Position numbers and translations under genes: made by a program
Origin: an uncultured Veillonella sp.
Lineage (GTDB): Bacteria; Bacillota; Negativicutes; Veillonellales; Veillonellaceae
Length of the DNA stretch: 7,392 nucleotides
Assembly: GCA_900552445.1 (NCBI GenBank)
Contig: URZS01000046.1
Location: 1-7,392, forward strand
Direction of reading: 5' to 3'
The notes under the pieces: model-generated
Database searches by the model: none
Told to the model about the DNA's origin: nothing
The model's input: only the letters and a program-made list of their open reading frames with translations
In this document: piece by piece, positions 1-7,005 of the stretch
How the letters are laid out: the number at the start of each line of letters is the position of its first letter
Position numbering within the stretch: position 1 is the stretch's first letter

Positions 1-36
1 GCGGTGCGTTTTTATTTATACTTAAATTAAATTACA

Positions 37-1572
37 ATGTTAGTAACAATAGTAGCATCCATTGCTTGCTTCATCGTAGGTGGCATATTGTCATACGTAT
101 TATTCCGATACGGACTAAAGGCCAAATACGATAACGTCTTGAAAGAGGCGGAAACCGAAGCGGAAGTGATAAAGAAAAACAAATTGCTGGAAGTTAAGGA
201 GAAATTCCTCAACAAAAAAGCAGATCTGGAAAAAGAAGTAGCGCAACGTAATCAAAAGATTCAGCAGGCTGAAAATAAATTGAAACAGCGCGAAATGGTA
301 TTGAGCCAGCGTCAGGAAGAGATTCAGCGCAAGAAAGCAGAAGCTGACGCCGTAAGAGAAAATCTGGAAGCCCAACTGGGAATTGTTGATAAGAAGAAAG
401 AAGAACTGGACAAACTGCAACATCAGGAGATAGAAAAGCTGGAAGCACTTTCCGGTTTGTCTGCCGAAGAAGCAAAAGAACGCTTGGTAGAATCTTTGAA
501 AGAAGAGGCCAAGACGCAGGCACAGTCCTTCATCAACGACATCATGGATGATGCCAAGCTGACTGCCAGCAAAGAAGCAAAACGTATCGTAATACAATCC
601 ATACAGCGTGTAGCTACGGAAACTGCCATCGAAAATTCAGTGACCGTATTCCACATTGAATCAGACGAAATCAAGGGACGCATTATCGGTCGCGAAGGCC
701 GCAATATTCGTGCACTTGAAACATTAACAGGTATTGACTTGATTATCGATGATACACCAGAAGCAGTTATTCTTTCCGGTTTCGATCCAATTCGTCGTGA
801 AGTGGCTCGTATTGCATTGGAAAAATTGATTGTAGACGGTCGTATCCATCCAGCTCGTATTGAAGAAATGGTTGGTAAGGCTCGTAAAGAGGTGGACCAA
901 ACTATTAAAGAGGCTGGTGAACAAGCGACATTTGAAGCTGATGTTCACGGCTTACATCCTGAAATCGTTAAGATCTTAGGTCGTTTGAAATATCGTACTA
1001 GTTACGGTCAAAACGTATTGAAACATTCCATCGAAGTATCTCATTTAGCAGGTTTAATGGCAGCTGAACTTGGCTGTGATGTAACATTGGCTAAACGAGG
1101 TGGCTTAATTCATGATATCGGTAAAGCATTGGACCGCGAAATTGAGGGCTCTCATGTTCAAATCGGTGTTGATGTAGCTCGTAAATATCGTGAAAGCGCA
1201 GCAGTAATCAACTGTATTGGTGCTCATCATGGTGATGAAGAGTTCCAAAGTGTTGAGGCTGTATTAGTAGCTGCTGCTGATGCTATCTCCGCAGCTCGTC
1301 CAGGAGCGCGTCGAGAAACATTAGAAAACTACTTGAAACGTTTATCTAAATTGGAAGAAATCGCTGAATCCTTCGAAGGCGTTGAAAAATGCTTTGCTAT
1401 TCAAGCCGGTCGTGAGATTCGCGTTGTAGTAAAACCGGATAAGATTGATGAAGCTGAGTCTACATTACTCGTTCGGAATATCGTAAAACGCATCGAGTCT
1501 GAACTCGAATATCCAGGCCAAATCAAGGTCGTAATTATTCGTGAAACTCGCGTTGTGGATTACGCAAAATAA
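37..1572 (+). CDS. rny: Ribonuclease Y, hybrid of a Bacteroidota-type 5' part and a Firmicutes-type 3' part
   Basis: RNase Y is a membrane-anchored endoribonuclease that starts mRNA decay. The 511-residue frame is full length for the family. It shows an N-terminal membrane segment (about 2-25), a long charged coiled coil (about 28-190), a KH domain with [12 protein letters not shown] at 214-225 (GxxG loop G218-G221), and an HD domain (about 320-425) with H330, H359-D360, H397-H398 and D415 as likely metal-site residues. The C-terminal end [14 protein letters not shown] is typical. The ATG at 37 has only AT-rich sequence before it and no Shine-Dalgarno site. Residues 1-228 resemble Bacteroides RNase Y as I remember it, whereas residues 229-511 resemble Firmicutes/Veillonella. 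Codon use switches at the same place: CTG 8 then 0, ATA 6 then 0, CAG 10 then 0. The identity as RNase Y is firm. Whether this hybrid exists in a living cell is doubtful, since an assembly chimera is the simplest explanation. Confidence 0.9.
   Translation: MLVTIVASIACFIVGGILSYVLFRYGLKAKYDNVLKEAETEAEVIKKNKLLEVKEKFLNKKADLEKEVAQRNQKIQQAENKLKQREMVLSQRQEEIQRKKAEADAVRENLEAQLGIVDKKKEELDKLQHQEIEKLEALSGLSAEEAKERLVESLKEEAKTQAQSFINDIMDDAKLTASKEAKRIVIQSIQRVATETAIENSVTVFHIESDEIKGRIIGREGRNIRALETLTGIDLIIDDTPEAVILSGFDPIRREVARIALEKLIVDGRIHPARIEEMVGKARKEVDQTIKEAGEQATFEADVHGLHPEIVKILGRLKYRTSYGQNVLKHSIEVSHLAGLMAAELGCDVTLAKRGGLIHDIGKALDREIEGSHVQIGVDVARKYRESAAVINCIGAHHGDEEFQSVEAVLVAAADAISAARPGARRETLENYLKRLSKLEEIAESFEGVEKCFAIQAGREIRVVVKPDKIDEAESTLLVRNIVKRIESELEYPGQIKVVIIRETRVVDYAK
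673..725. other. Junction between two unrelated lineages inside rny
   Basis: This is the interval where the sequence changes character. It encodes the KH-domain segment from K213 to about L230, which is nearly invariant across bacteria, so the exact crossover cannot be placed. Upstream, the protein (for example [17 protein letters not shown]) and codon use are Bacteroides-like. Downstream, [20 protein letters not shown] is Firmicutes-like; Bacteroides would be expected to read close to [20 protein letters not shown] here, from memory. The frame is kept across the join. A conserved stretch of this kind is where short-read assemblers can merge two genomes, and it would equally serve as a homologous recombination tract. 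Confidence 0.75.
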
Positions 1573-1591
1573 TATGCTATAAGCGATAAGT

Positions 1592-1621
1592 ATAGGCTGC
1601 AATGTTATCATTGCAGCCTAT
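1592..1621. terminator. Hairpin downstream of rny, probable terminator
   Basis: There is a perfect 13-bp inverted repeat with arms ATAGGCTGCAATG and CATTGCAGCCTAT around a TTAT loop, starting 19 nt after the rny stop codon. The stem is GC-rich in the middle. The following bases (TGTTATC) form only a broken T run, so termination may be inefficient. Its position fits the end of the rny transcript. Confidence 0.65.
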
Positions 1622-1653
1622 TGTTATCAAAATATTGGTAATGGTATCGTTTA

Positions 1654-1716
1654 ATACGGCGTATAGGAATCCTTATGTATGTTAGCTCCATAGATAAGGA
1701 TTCCTATGATTCGTAT
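1654..1716. repeat. Long interrupted palindrome upstream of dnaG
   Basis: The core is a perfect 14-bp inverted repeat, ATAGGAATCCTTAT (1663-1676) against ATAAGGATTCCTAT (1694-1707). Inside it, TATG (1678-1681) can pair with CATA (1689-1692) around a 7-nt loop. Outside it, ATACG (1654-1658) can pair with CGTAT (1712-1716) across a 4x4 internal loop. The whole 63 nt is therefore one nested dyad. The sequence after it has TTTT runs (1722-1725, 1732-1735) but not directly at the stem base. It could be a second, bidirectional terminator, a structured leader element, or a protein-binding dyad for dnaG-rpoD control. The sequence alone does not decide. Confidence 0.6.
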
Positions 1717-1810
1717 ATGGGTTTTATACTATTTTAATAATTTAACTGATTAAAATCTTTTACAAATAGAGGATTTTTTATTTGTATATCGAATTAATAT
1801 ATATATGGGG

Positions 1811-1817
1811 AAGGAGG
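1811..1817 (+). promoter_or_regulatory. Shine-Dalgarno site that fixes the dnaG start
   Basis: AAGGAGG lies 8 nt before the ATG at 1826. An earlier in-frame ATG at 1805 sits immediately upstream of this site and has only an AT repeat before it. The site would fall inside the coding region if 1805 were the start, so 1826 is the better choice. Confidence 0.9.
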
Positions 1818-1825
1818 CGTTGGCT

Positions 1826-3598
1826 ATGAGCCGATATTTTGAAAATGAATTGATTGAACAAATCAAAGATGCTAATGATATCGTATCAGTTATATCCGAG
1901 CATGTAGCCTTAAAGAAACGCGGCAAGAACTATTGGGGTTGTTGTCCTTTCCATAATGAAAAAACGCCATCTTTTAGCGTTGCCCCTGAAAAGGGTTTTT
2001 ATTATTGCTTTGGTTGCCATGCATCGGGGAATGTTATTAAATTCCTTATGGAGTTAGAACATCTAACCTTTGTAGAGGTACTAGAGCGGCTAGCTAACCG
2101 AGCTAATATTCCATTGCCAGAGGCGAAGCTTTCACCTGAGCAGCGAGCTCGAGATGAAAGGCGTAAAAAACTATATGAAGCTTGTGATTTAGCAGCCACA
2201 TTTTTCCATAACTGTCTCACGCAAACCTCTATGGGAAAGGTGGGGCTCGATTATTTGAAGAAGCGGGGACTTACGAAGGAAACCATAGAACAGTTCAAGC
2301 TTGGATTTGCCCCTGATGGTTGGGACAAGTTATATCGTGCCTTCCATGAGCGCGGTATTGATGATTCAATTTTATTAGAGTTGAATCTGGTGCGTAAAAA
2401 CCAAAAGGGACAATTCTATGATTTCTTTAGAAATCGTATTATGTTTCCTATAATGGATGGTAAAGGGCGAGTAGTTGCCTTCGGTGGTCGTGTCATGGAT
2501 GACAGCACACCTAAATATTTAAACTCCCCAGAGTCATCTATCTTCGAAAAGGGTAAAATACTATTTGCTTTTGATAAGGCGTACAAATCGATTCGTCAGG
2601 AGAGACAAGCCATTCTCGTAGAAGGATATATGGATGTTATATCAGCCCATAACCATGGCGTTACGAATGTGGTAGCCTCTTTAGGGACTGCTTATACAAG
2701 AGATCATGGTCATATCTTGATGAGACAGGCTGATGAAATTGTACTAGCCTATGATATGGATGGTGCTGGACGCCAAGCGGCTGCTAGGGCTATTGAATTA
2801 TTACAAAATACAGACTTTAAGGTGCGTGTTCTCGCCATGCCAGATGGAAAAGATCCTGATGATTATATACGTAATCATGGTGGTCAGGCATTTAAAGACT
2901 TAGTTGCAAAGGCTGTGAAGCCTCTTGACTATCTATTGAGTGAGTCTTTAATTAAGCACGATACAAACGATACTGAAGGAAAACAAGCCGTTATGGCTGA
3001 TGTGTTCCCCTATATTGCAAATATAGATAGTCAAACACAGCGAGATGACGCATTAAAAACATTGGCACTGCCACTATGGCTTGATAATAGTAGCATATTT
3101 AGATACTTCCGAGATTATGTGAAAAAAGGACAAATTGAATTAGTAGATACTGCATCAGCACCTTTGCCAACACAGGATTTACCTAAGGGGGATGCGGAAA
3201 AATTATTGTCCTTAGCTTTCACTGATGGGGAAATATTATCTCATATGATGAGCTATTTGCCGATAGAAGACTTTCAAAAAAGTGAATATCGATGTATAAT
3301 AGAAAAGATTTTCTCCTTATACAAGACTGAAGGTCATCTGGATGAAACAGCAATTCAGTCTGTGTTAACCCCATCAGAGTATGATATTTACTCTAGATTG
3401 GTTGTGATGAGTGACGATGAATATAAGGTACAAGTGCCTGGATTAATCCGCAAGATAAGGCTCCATTCATTGCGTGAACAGTATAAAGCGCATTCAATTA
3501 TGGCGGATCAACTAAAACGGGCAGGAGATTCGACGTTTATTAGCGAATTACATAAATGTCAGGAAATACAGAATTTAATTAGAGAATGGTCTAAGTAA
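1826..3598 (+). CDS. dnaG: DNA primase DnaG
   Basis: DnaG makes the RNA primers for leading- and lagging-strand DNA synthesis at the replication fork, working with the replicative helicase. The product is 590 residues, a normal length. The N-terminal zinc-binding domain shows the CHC2 pattern with C40, H43, C61 and C64. The TOPRIM catalytic core has EGYMD at 266-270 (E266) and the YDMDGAG motif with D310 and D312, followed by DGKDPDDY at 340-347. The region after about residue 440 is divergent, as is usual for the helicase-binding C-terminal domain. An in-frame ATG at 1805 would add 7 residues (MGKEALA) but is rejected because of the Shine-Dalgarno position. The rpoD gene follows after 23 nt, the classic dnaG-rpoD pair of the macromolecular synthesis operon. 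No convincing promoter was identified in the gap upstream. All key residues are present and the gene looks intact. Confidence 0.97.
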   Translation: MSRYFENELIEQIKDANDIVSVISEHVALKKRGKNYWGCCPFHNEKTPSFSVAPEKGFYYCFGCHASGNVIKFLMELEHLTFVEVLERLANRANIPLPEAKLSPEQRARDERRKKLYEACDLAATFFHNCLTQTSMGKVGLDYLKKRGLTKETIEQFKLGFAPDGWDKLYRAFHERGIDDSILLELNLVRKNQKGQFYDFFRNRIMFPIMDGKGRVVAFGGRVMDDSTPKYLNSPESSIFEKGKILFAFDKAYKSIRQERQAILVEGYMDVISAHNHGVTNVVASLGTAYTRDHGHILMRQADEIVLAYDMDGAGRQAAARAIELLQNTDFKVRVLAMPDGKDPDDYIRNHGGQAFKDLVAKAVKPLDYLLSESLIKHDTNDTEGKQAVMADVFPYIANIDSQTQRDDALKTLALPLWLDNSSIFRYFRDYVKKGQIELVDTASAPLPTQDLPKGDAEKLLSLAFTDGEILSHMMSYLPIEDFQKSEYRCIIEKIFSLYKTEGHLDETAIQSVLTPSEYDIYSRLVVMSDDEYKVQVPGLIRKIRLHSLREQYKAHSIMADQLKRAGDSTFISELHKCQEIQNLIREWSK

Positions 3599-3608
3599 AC
3601 AATACTAT

Positions 3609-3615
3609 AAAGGAG
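3609..3615 (+). promoter_or_regulatory. Shine-Dalgarno site for the GTG start of rpoD
   Basis: AAAGGAG lies 6 nt before the GTG at 3622. It supports the non-ATG start and a protein that begins [18 protein letters not shown]. No in-frame ATG occurs until well into the conserved region. Confidence 0.85.
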
Positions 3616-3621
3616 AGCGCT

Positions 3622-4782
3622 GTGGCTAAGAAAGTACAAAAAAGTCAAATAGAGGAGATTGTGGAACAACTTCTTGAAAAAGGCCGTAAGACCGGTGTGT
3701 TGACACAATCCGAGATTTCAGATGCTCTTCATGAGCAGGCGGAAATCACTGCAGAACAATTAGATGACATTTATACTACTTTAGGTAAATTAAATATTGA
3801 GGTTATAGCTGACATCGATGCAGAAGATGTAGACGAAAATCCAATTGTGCCAGAAGAAGACGCTGAAGAGGTTGTTAGTGAGAAGAGTATCTCCATCGAC
3901 TTAAGCGTAGACTCTGGTGTTAATATCGATGACCCAGTGCGTATGTACCTCAAAGAGATTGGTCGTGTTCCTTTGCTTTCTGCGGACGAAGAAATCGTTT
4001 TAGCAAAGCAAATTGAAGCTGGCGCAGCAGAAGATGCTACATATAAAGATATCCAACTTGCCAAAAAGGCTAAGAAAAAATTGGTAGATGCTAACTTGCG
4101 CTTAGTTGTAAGTATCGCAAAACGCTATGTAGGTCGTGGTATGTTATTCTTGGATTTGATTCAAGAAGGTAACCTTGGTCTGATTAAAGCGGTTGATAAA
4201 TTCGACTATACAAAAGGTTACAAATTCTCCACATATGCTACATGGTGGATTCGTCAAGCGATTACGCGTGCTATTGCGGACCAAGCTCGTACGATTCGTA
4301 TTCCTGTACATATGGTAGAAACGATTAATAAATTGATCCGTATTTCTCGTCAGTTATTGCAAGATAAAGGTCGCGAACCATTGCCAGAGGAAATTGCGGA
4401 AGGCATGGGGATTACTGTAGAACGTGTGCGTGAAATTCAAAAAATCGCACAAGAGCCAGTATCCTTGGAAACTCCAATTGGTGAAGAAGAAGATTCCCAT
4501 TTAGGGGACTTCATCGAAGACCAAGACGCAATTGCTCCAGATGATGCAGCTAGTTACATCTTGTTGCAAGAGCAAATTGAAGATGTATTTACATGCTTAA
4601 CAGATCGCGAGCAACAAGTATTGATCTTGCGCTTTGGTTTGAAGGATGGTAAACCTCGTACATTAGAAGAAGTGGGTCAACACTTCAATGTTACTCGTGA
4701 ACGTATCCGCCAAATCGAAGGTAAGGCGCTTACTAAATTGCGTAACCGCGGTAAACGCGATAAAATCAAAGACTTCTTATAA
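3622..4782 (+). CDS. rpoD: Primary RNA polymerase sigma factor RpoD (SigA)
   Basis: This is the housekeeping sigma factor, which directs RNA polymerase to -10/-35 promoters. It has 386 residues, the compact size of Firmicutes SigA, without the long non-conserved insert of E. coli sigma-70. Region 1.1 is at about 1-80 and is followed by an acidic linker (about 64-88). Region 1.2 begins near [11 protein letters not shown] (104-114). Region 2 spans about 154-224, with [20 protein letters not shown] (183-202) and the -10 recognition segment [13 protein letters not shown] (206-218). Region 3 follows (about 225-300). Region 4 ends in a helix-turn-helix, [20 protein letters not shown] (347-366), for -35 recognition. 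It lies 23 nt after dnaG and is probably co-transcribed. Translation starts at GTG. A strong intrinsic terminator follows the stop codon. The consensus TTGACT/TATAAT promoter of the downstream tRNA is the kind of site this factor reads. The gene is intact, with nothing odd in its domains. Confidence 0.98.
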   Translation: MAKKVQKSQIEEIVEQLLEKGRKTGVLTQSEISDALHEQAEITAEQLDDIYTTLGKLNIEVIADIDAEDVDENPIVPEEDAEEVVSEKSISIDLSVDSGVNIDDPVRMYLKEIGRVPLLSADEEIVLAKQIEAGAAEDATYKDIQLAKKAKKKLVDANLRLVVSIAKRYVGRGMLFLDLIQEGNLGLIKAVDKFDYTKGYKFSTYATWWIRQAITRAIADQARTIRIPVHMVETINKLIRISRQLLQDKGREPLPEEIAEGMGITVERVREIQKIAQEPVSLETPIGEEEDSHLGDFIEDQDAIAPDDAASYILLQEQIEDVFTCLTDREQQVLILRFGLKDGKPRTLEEVGQHFNVTRERIRQIEGKALTKLRNRGKRDKIKDFL

Positions 4783-4797
4783 AATAAAGAATCTCGT

Positions 4798-4850
4798 AAG
4801 GGTTGTAATGCAGTGCTCTTTAGCACTGTGTTACAGCCCTTTTGTGTTAA
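4798..4850 (+). terminator. Strong intrinsic terminator of the dnaG-rpoD transcript
   Basis: A 20-bp stem pairs 4798-4817 with 4822-4841 around a CTTT loop. It is complete except for three G-T wobbles, has a GC-rich base, and is followed by TTTTGTGTT. It begins 15 nt after the rpoD stop codon. This is the clearest terminator in the window. Confidence 0.93.
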
Positions 4851-4909
4851 AATAAAGATATGATTCATCGTTTTATGCTCATGAAACAGTCATAGAAATG
4901 CGATGTACC

Positions 4910-4939
4910 TTGACTTAGTACTAGCCTATTCGGTATAAT
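4910..4939 (+). promoter_or_regulatory. Promoter of the tRNA gene
   Basis: TTGACT (4910-4915) and TATAAT (4934-4939) are separated by 18 nt, close to the sigma-A consensus. The expected transcription start near 4946 leaves a leader of about 16 nt before the tRNA. It lies after the rpoD terminator, so the tRNA is transcribed independently. Confidence 0.85.
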
Positions 4940-4961
4940 TAATAAGCTAGAAACTAACTGT

Positions 4962-5036
4962 GGGCCTATAGCTCAGGGGTAGAGCAACCGGCTCATAACC
5001 GGTCGGTCCCTGGTTCGAACCCAGGTGGGCCCACCA
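4962..5036 (+). tRNA. tRNA with anticodon CAT, probably tRNA-Ile2 (lysidine-type)
   Basis: The full cloverleaf is visible. The acceptor stem GGGCCTA pairs with TGGGCCC, with one wobble. The D stem is GCTC/GAGC around a minimal 7-nt D loop. The anticodon stem ACCGG/CCGGT holds the loop CTCATAA, and the T stem is CCTGG/CCAGG with loop TTCGAAC. The discriminator is A and CCA is encoded. The anticodon is CAT. G1 pairs with C72, so it is not the initiator tRNA. The C4-G69 and C5-G68 pairs and A37-A38 match the determinants described for TilS in E. coli, and GGGCCTA is a common isoleucine acceptor stem. This suggests a tRNA-Ile read as AUA after lysidine modification rather than elongator tRNA-Met. 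An automatic caller would label it Met. The 75-nt length is short because of the D loop. Confidence 0.95.
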
Positions 5037-5051
5037 ATTATGTTGATATCT

Positions 5052-5086
5052 ACCGTCCTTGAGAATTCAAGGGCGGTTATTTTTAT
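5052..5086 (+). terminator. Intrinsic terminator after the tRNA
   Basis: An 11-bp stem pairs ACCGTCCTTGA (5052-5062) with TCAAGGGCGGT (5067-5077), with one wobble, around a GAAT loop. It is followed by TATTTTTAT. It starts 15 nt after the tRNA CCA end. Only 21 nt separate its T run from the trmK start. Confidence 0.85.
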
Positions 5087-5107
5087 ATACTAATAGTAGA
5101 GGATATT

Positions 5108-5839
5108 ATGGAACCTAGACCTATGATGGACCGCTTGGAAGCGGTGTTTTCAATCGTGCCAAAAGCTCATGCTATTGCAGATATCGGTACTGATCATGGA
5201 TACTTAGCGGTAGAACTCATTAATCGTGGTCGTGCTGAATTTGTCATCGCTGGAGATGTGCATAAAGGACCGTTAGAGTCAGCAAAAGAATATGTTAAGT
5301 CCCGTGGGCTTGAGTCTAAGGTAGATTGTCGTTTAGGGGATGGTCTAAAGGTAACGCAGAAGGGCGAGCTAAATGGTGCCATCTGCTGTGGTATGGGCGG
5401 TTTTTTGATGCGCGATATTGTAGACGCTGGGCCAGAACCATTAGAGTTCTACGTGTTACAACCACAAAATGGGCAAAAAGAATTGCGTCAGTATATGGTG
5501 CAAAAGGGCTATGTTATCGTCCTTGAAATTATCGCTGAAGATGGAGGCAAATTATATACTGCATTTTTAGCGATTCGCGAAGATTGTGTAGAAAAGTACA
5601 CCGGTACACCAATTCAAGAAAATGTGTATGCCCAATTGCCTGAAGAATCCTTACTGTGGTCTGTGGGGGCCCTTCTTGAACAGGAACGTCCACCTCTTTG
5701 GAAGAAATACATCGAGTATTTGATTTACCAACGCCAATGTGCACTAGATGGTATGACTGATAAATTGAGTCATACTGATAAATATAAGGACTTAGATGCT
5801 GAAGTAGGGTTTCTTCGTAGTCTTTTAGAAAATAGATAG
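5108..5839 (+). CDS. trmK: tRNA (adenine(22)-N1)-methyltransferase TrmK
   Basis: TrmK transfers a methyl group from S-adenosylmethionine to N1 of A22 in the D arm of tRNAs that carry an A there. The protein has 243 residues, the usual size for this COG2384/YqfN family. The Rossmann-type methyltransferase core shows ADIGTDHGYL (24-33) as the SAM-binding motif, AGD (48-50), GDGL (77-80), CGMGG (94-98), LQPQ (117-120) and EDGGKLY (144-150). The C-terminal part (about 180-243) is helical and coiled-coil-like, as in B. subtilis YqfN. The start has AGAGGA at 5098-5103, 4 nt upstream. A second ATG pair at residues 6-7 is possible but has no better site. The nif3 gene follows after 15 nt, a common Firmicutes pairing. 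No clear promoter of its own is visible. The neighbouring tRNA has G22 and so is not a substrate. The gene is intact. Confidence 0.92.
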   Translation: MEPRPMMDRLEAVFSIVPKAHAIADIGTDHGYLAVELINRGRAEFVIAGDVHKGPLESAKEYVKSRGLESKVDCRLGDGLKVTQKGELNGAICCGMGGFLMRDIVDAGPEPLEFYVLQPQNGQKELRQYMVQKGYVIVLEIIAEDGGKLYTAFLAIREDCVEKYTGTPIQENVYAQLPEESLLWSVGALLEQERPPLWKKYIEYLIYQRQCALDGMTDKLSHTDKYKDLDAEVGFLRSLLENR

Positions 5840-5844
5840 AAGGA
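5840..5844 (+). promoter_or_regulatory. Shine-Dalgarno site that decides the nif3 start
   Basis: AAGGA, followed by AG, lies directly after the trmK stop codon and 10 nt before the ATG at 5855. The in-frame GTG at 5846 is only 1 nt from it, too close to be used. Confidence 0.7.
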
Positions 5845-5854
5845 AGTGAGTTAT

Positions 5855-6958
5855 ATGACAACAGTTCAACACGTTATTTCGTTGATGGAACAATTAGCGC
5901 CCCATTCCTATGCTGAATCATGGGATAATGTAGGCCTTATGATAGGCGATCGCAATGCAGTAGTTACAGGTGTATTAACGACCTTAGATGTTACAGAGGA
6001 AGCTATAGCCTATGCTATTGAGCATAACTACAATTTGATTGTTAGCCATCACCCATTAATCTTTAAAGGTTTAAAACAGCTATCTTGCGATACGGTGCAA
6101 GGTCGTATGATTAATCAATTGATACAGCATAAGATTGCCGTTTATAGTGCTCATACAAATCTCGATATCGCACCAGGTGGTCTTAATGATATGTTGGCAA
6201 ATCAATTAGGTCTTATAGACATAAAAGGGTTTGTTAAAACTGGTGAAGACGTACTATATAAGGTGACTACCTTTGTACCTGAAAGCTCTGCTGATGCAGT
6301 TCGTCATGCTATGGGGGCCGCAGGGGCCGGAAAAATTGGCAACTATGAGCATTGCAGTTTTAGTCTTCACGGGGAAGGTCGCTTCATTGGCAATGAAGAG
6401 TCTCATCCTGTCATCGGTGAAGCGGGTACTTTAACGGTGGCACCTGAGGTACAAGTAAATGCTATCGTAGATGGTACTCATTTAAGCCAAGTTGTGGAGG
6501 CTATGAAATTAGCACATCCTTATGAAGAAGTGGCTTATGAAGTAGTGTCCTTGGTAGAGCCTACGGCTTCTACTCAGTATTTAGGTAGAGTTGGTCGCTT
6601 GCCAAATGCATTAAATTTAGATACCTTCCGTGAATGGGTACAAGAAGCTTTACCATTGGCAAATATTCGCTTTGCAGGTATTGCACCTAAGGAGATTCAA
6701 TCCATTGCATTATGCTCCGGAGCTGGTGCTGAATTTATTAAAGATGCGGCTCGTTTGCATGTGGATGCATATATTACAGGTGATGTGAAGTATCATGAGG
6801 CTCAAATGGCTAAGGAATTAGGACTCCTTGTAGTTGATGCGGGGCATTTTGGTACGGAATCTATTGTGGCTGATGGTTTGCGAGATTATTTGATCGGTAC
6901 AGGTCTTTCTATTCCTGTTCAAGCTTTCACAGAACAAAATGATTTCTTCTTTTTATAA
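5855..6958 (+). CDS. NIF3-like dinuclear metal-centre protein (YqfO family)
   Basis: NIF3-family proteins form ring-like oligomers with a two-metal site per subunit. Their cellular role is unsettled; a GTP cyclohydrolase 1 type 2 label appears in databases but is not well supported for this branch. The product is 367 residues, the long YqfO form. The N-terminal half carries SHHP (64-67) with H65 and H66, and AHTNLD (99-104) with D104. The C-terminal half carries GDVKYHE (309-315) and DAGHFGTE (328-335) with H331 and E335. These correspond to the metal ligands known in E. coli YbgI. Between the halves, about 132-236, lies the extra PII/CutA-like domain of the long form, ending near HPYEEVAYEVV (221-231). 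The ATG at 5855 is chosen over the GTG at 5846, which would add only MSY. It lies 15 nt after trmK and is presumably translated from the same mRNA. No terminator is visible after it. Confidence 0.93.
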   Translation: MTTVQHVISLMEQLAPHSYAESWDNVGLMIGDRNAVVTGVLTTLDVTEEAIAYAIEHNYNLIVSHHPLIFKGLKQLSCDTVQGRMINQLIQHKIAVYSAHTNLDIAPGGLNDMLANQLGLIDIKGFVKTGEDVLYKVTTFVPESSADAVRHAMGAAGAGKIGNYEHCSFSLHGEGRFIGNEESHPVIGEAGTLTVAPEVQVNAIVDGTHLSQVVEAMKLAHPYEEVAYEVVSLVEPTASTQYLGRVGRLPNALNLDTFREWVQEALPLANIRFAGIAPKEIQSIALCSGAGAEFIKDAARLHVDAYITGDVKYHEAQMAKELGLLVVDAGHFGTESIVADGLRDYLIGTGLSIPVQAFTEQNDFFFL

Positions 6959-6970
6959 TATTGCATTTTC

Positions 6971-6998
6971 TTGCAACAAATAGCTTAGCTATGATAAA
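6971..6998 (+). promoter_or_regulatory. Candidate rnpB promoter
   Basis: TTGCAA (6971-6976) and GATAAA (6993-6998) are 16 nt apart, and the RNA would begin about 8 nt later, at the start of P1. An overlapping -10 candidate, TATGAT (6990-6995), has a worse spacing of 13 nt. Both are imperfect hexamers, so this is a modest call based mostly on position. Confidence 0.45.
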
Positions 6999-7005
6999 CT
7001 GAATT

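Noticed and set aside
115..597. 160-residue open frame on the - strand inside rny
   Set aside because: It is antisense to the coiled-coil region, is dominated by Phe, Leu and Gln from complementing Glu/Lys-rich codons, and has no ribosome site or recognisable domain.
1761..1786. Inverted repeat TACAAATA/TATTTGTA with a 10-nt loop upstream of dnaG
   Set aside because: It is an 8-bp, almost wholly A/T stem in A/T-rich DNA, which can easily arise by chance. It is too weak for a terminator and does not match an operator I recognise.
3771..4064. 97-residue open frame on the - strand inside rpoD
   Set aside because: It is Ser-rich shadow coding opposite a conserved sigma-factor region, with no support of its own.
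5326..5526. 66-residue + strand frame inside trmK
   Set aside because: It is an out-of-frame shadow of the conserved methyltransferase core.
5529..5861. 110-residue open frame on the - strand over the trmK-nif3 junction
   Set aside because: It is antisense to two conserved genes and resembles no known family.
6961..6976. Inverted repeat TTGCA/TGCAA just after nif3
   Set aside because: A 5-bp stem without a T run is too weak to call a terminator, and its right arm is better explained as part of the candidate rnpB -35 region.
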